This document shows, piece by piece, positions 63,340-64,000 of a DNA stretch of 64,000 nucleotides (positions are counted from its first letter, which is position 1; each line of letters begins with the position of its first letter). The translations under genes and the position numbers were made by a program. The stretch is from Spirometra erinaceieuropaei (taxonomy: Eukaryota > Platyhelminthes > Cestoda > Diphyllobothriidea > Diphyllobothriidae), in assembly GCA_902702965.1 (NCBI GenBank), contig CACRXP010000012.1:1633425-1697424 (forward strand), given 5' to 3'. Below the pieces are notes generated by a model that did no database searches, was not told where the DNA came from, and saw only the letters and a list, made by a program, of their open reading frames with translations.

Positions 63340-64000
63340 GCGTGCATGACGATCTTTGCCGGTATCGGAGTGCGGAAGGCGTTGTCGGGAATGCGTACCC
63401 ACAAATTATGGAGTGTGGTGGCGTGCGTATTCATAGGTTCTCGTCGTAGCAGTTCGAATTCGAGCCGCACACCCCACCCATATTTGTTACTGTTTGAAAT
63501 CCTGTTAACTTTTTTGCTTCAGACCAGGGGTTGTGGTGGTAGGTCTAGGTGCTGGTTTGCGCCGTGCTTGCCAACTCTCCCACCTCCGGTTTCTTTGACT
63601 TAGTCATAGCACTGGGTCGAGGAGTGGGACGGGGAGAGTGTTGTTGATGCTGCGCAGGTCTGCTAGCACTACAACCTAGCTCACGAGCAAATAATCGTAG
63701 CAGTCATCGCCCTGCCAAATGGCGATCAGATATCAAGCTAATTTGCTGGAGAAACCATGGAATTCGACAAGAAAACAAGCCACCTGCAGCCTCTGACACC
63801 TGCAGCCTTCTCGACGTGATCATGAAGCTGGATCGAGGTGGGAATGCGTACCCACAAATTATGGAGTGTGGTGGTGTGCGTAGTCACAGGCTCTCGACAC
63901 ACCAGTTCGAATACGAGCTGCACCGCCCCCCCCCCATATTTGTTCACTTTTGAAATCATGTCACATTGTTTGCTGCAGACCAGGGGTTGTGGCGGTATGC
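63340..64000 (+). repeat. Dispersed repeats R3 and R1, second cluster
   Basis: 63340-63540 is R3, 63541-63735 is R1 and 63838-64000 is a second R3 copy (ATGCGTACCCACAAATTATG at 63392 and 63846; CAGACCAGGGGTTGTGG at 63520 and 63977). The cluster runs off the end of the window. Confidence 0.65.

Noticed and set aside
1..64000. CRISPR array or prokaryotic operon
   Set aside because: No regularly spaced short repeats and no clustered long open frames; spliced exons and retroelements show a eukaryotic genome.

Overview
The window is repeat-rich nuclear DNA from a eukaryote, most likely a parasitic flatworm. The grounds are one gene split by twelve introns, many degenerate Penelope-like elements (PLEs) with C-terminal GIY-YIG nuclease domains, and a Ty3/gypsy element whose tRNA-Trp-like primer site and gag Cys-box variant resemble the trematode CsRn1 clade. 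A diphyllobothriidean tapeworm is my best guess, but the sequence does not settle tapeworm versus fluke.

Layout. Positions 1-7350 are the first copy of a segmental duplication whose second copy lies at about 43548-49810. Each copy holds PLE tails, a decayed gypsy integrase and anonymous repeats. Positions 7850-8650 hold a PLE-B nuclease fragment. Positions 10843-11890 hold a foldback element joined to a tRNA-derived SINE. Positions 12124-13740 hold a rearranged PLE. Positions 15805-21420 are a second PLE-B copy split by a Ty3/gypsy element with both LTRs (15894-20555). Positions 21600-23330 are a third PLE type on the plus strand.

The only host gene I can support is on the minus strand at 38011-23964: thirteen coding exons giving 577 codons of an SLC13-family sodium-coupled dicarboxylate/sulfate transporter. 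Its introns carry PLE pieces, an imperfect palindrome, direct duplications and a (GA)n microsatellite. Positions 38085-64000 hold no convincing host gene. They contain more PLE tails, two families of TA-flanked foldback elements, an inverted SINE pair, a degenerate TTAGGG tract, tandem and dispersed repeats, and a LINE reverse-transcriptase remnant near 62.6-63.2 kb.

The most interesting non-coding signal is a small hammerhead-ribozyme-like motif that recurs 40-170 nt downstream of PLE nuclease domains, on the same strand, in several PLE families. The clearest examples are at 41435-41474 (+), 30062-30101 (-) and 46414-46455 (+). The other notable results are a TA-flanked foldback with its empty site preserved in a paralogous duplication, and a gypsy element nested in a PLE whose target can be inferred from a nearby inverted copy.
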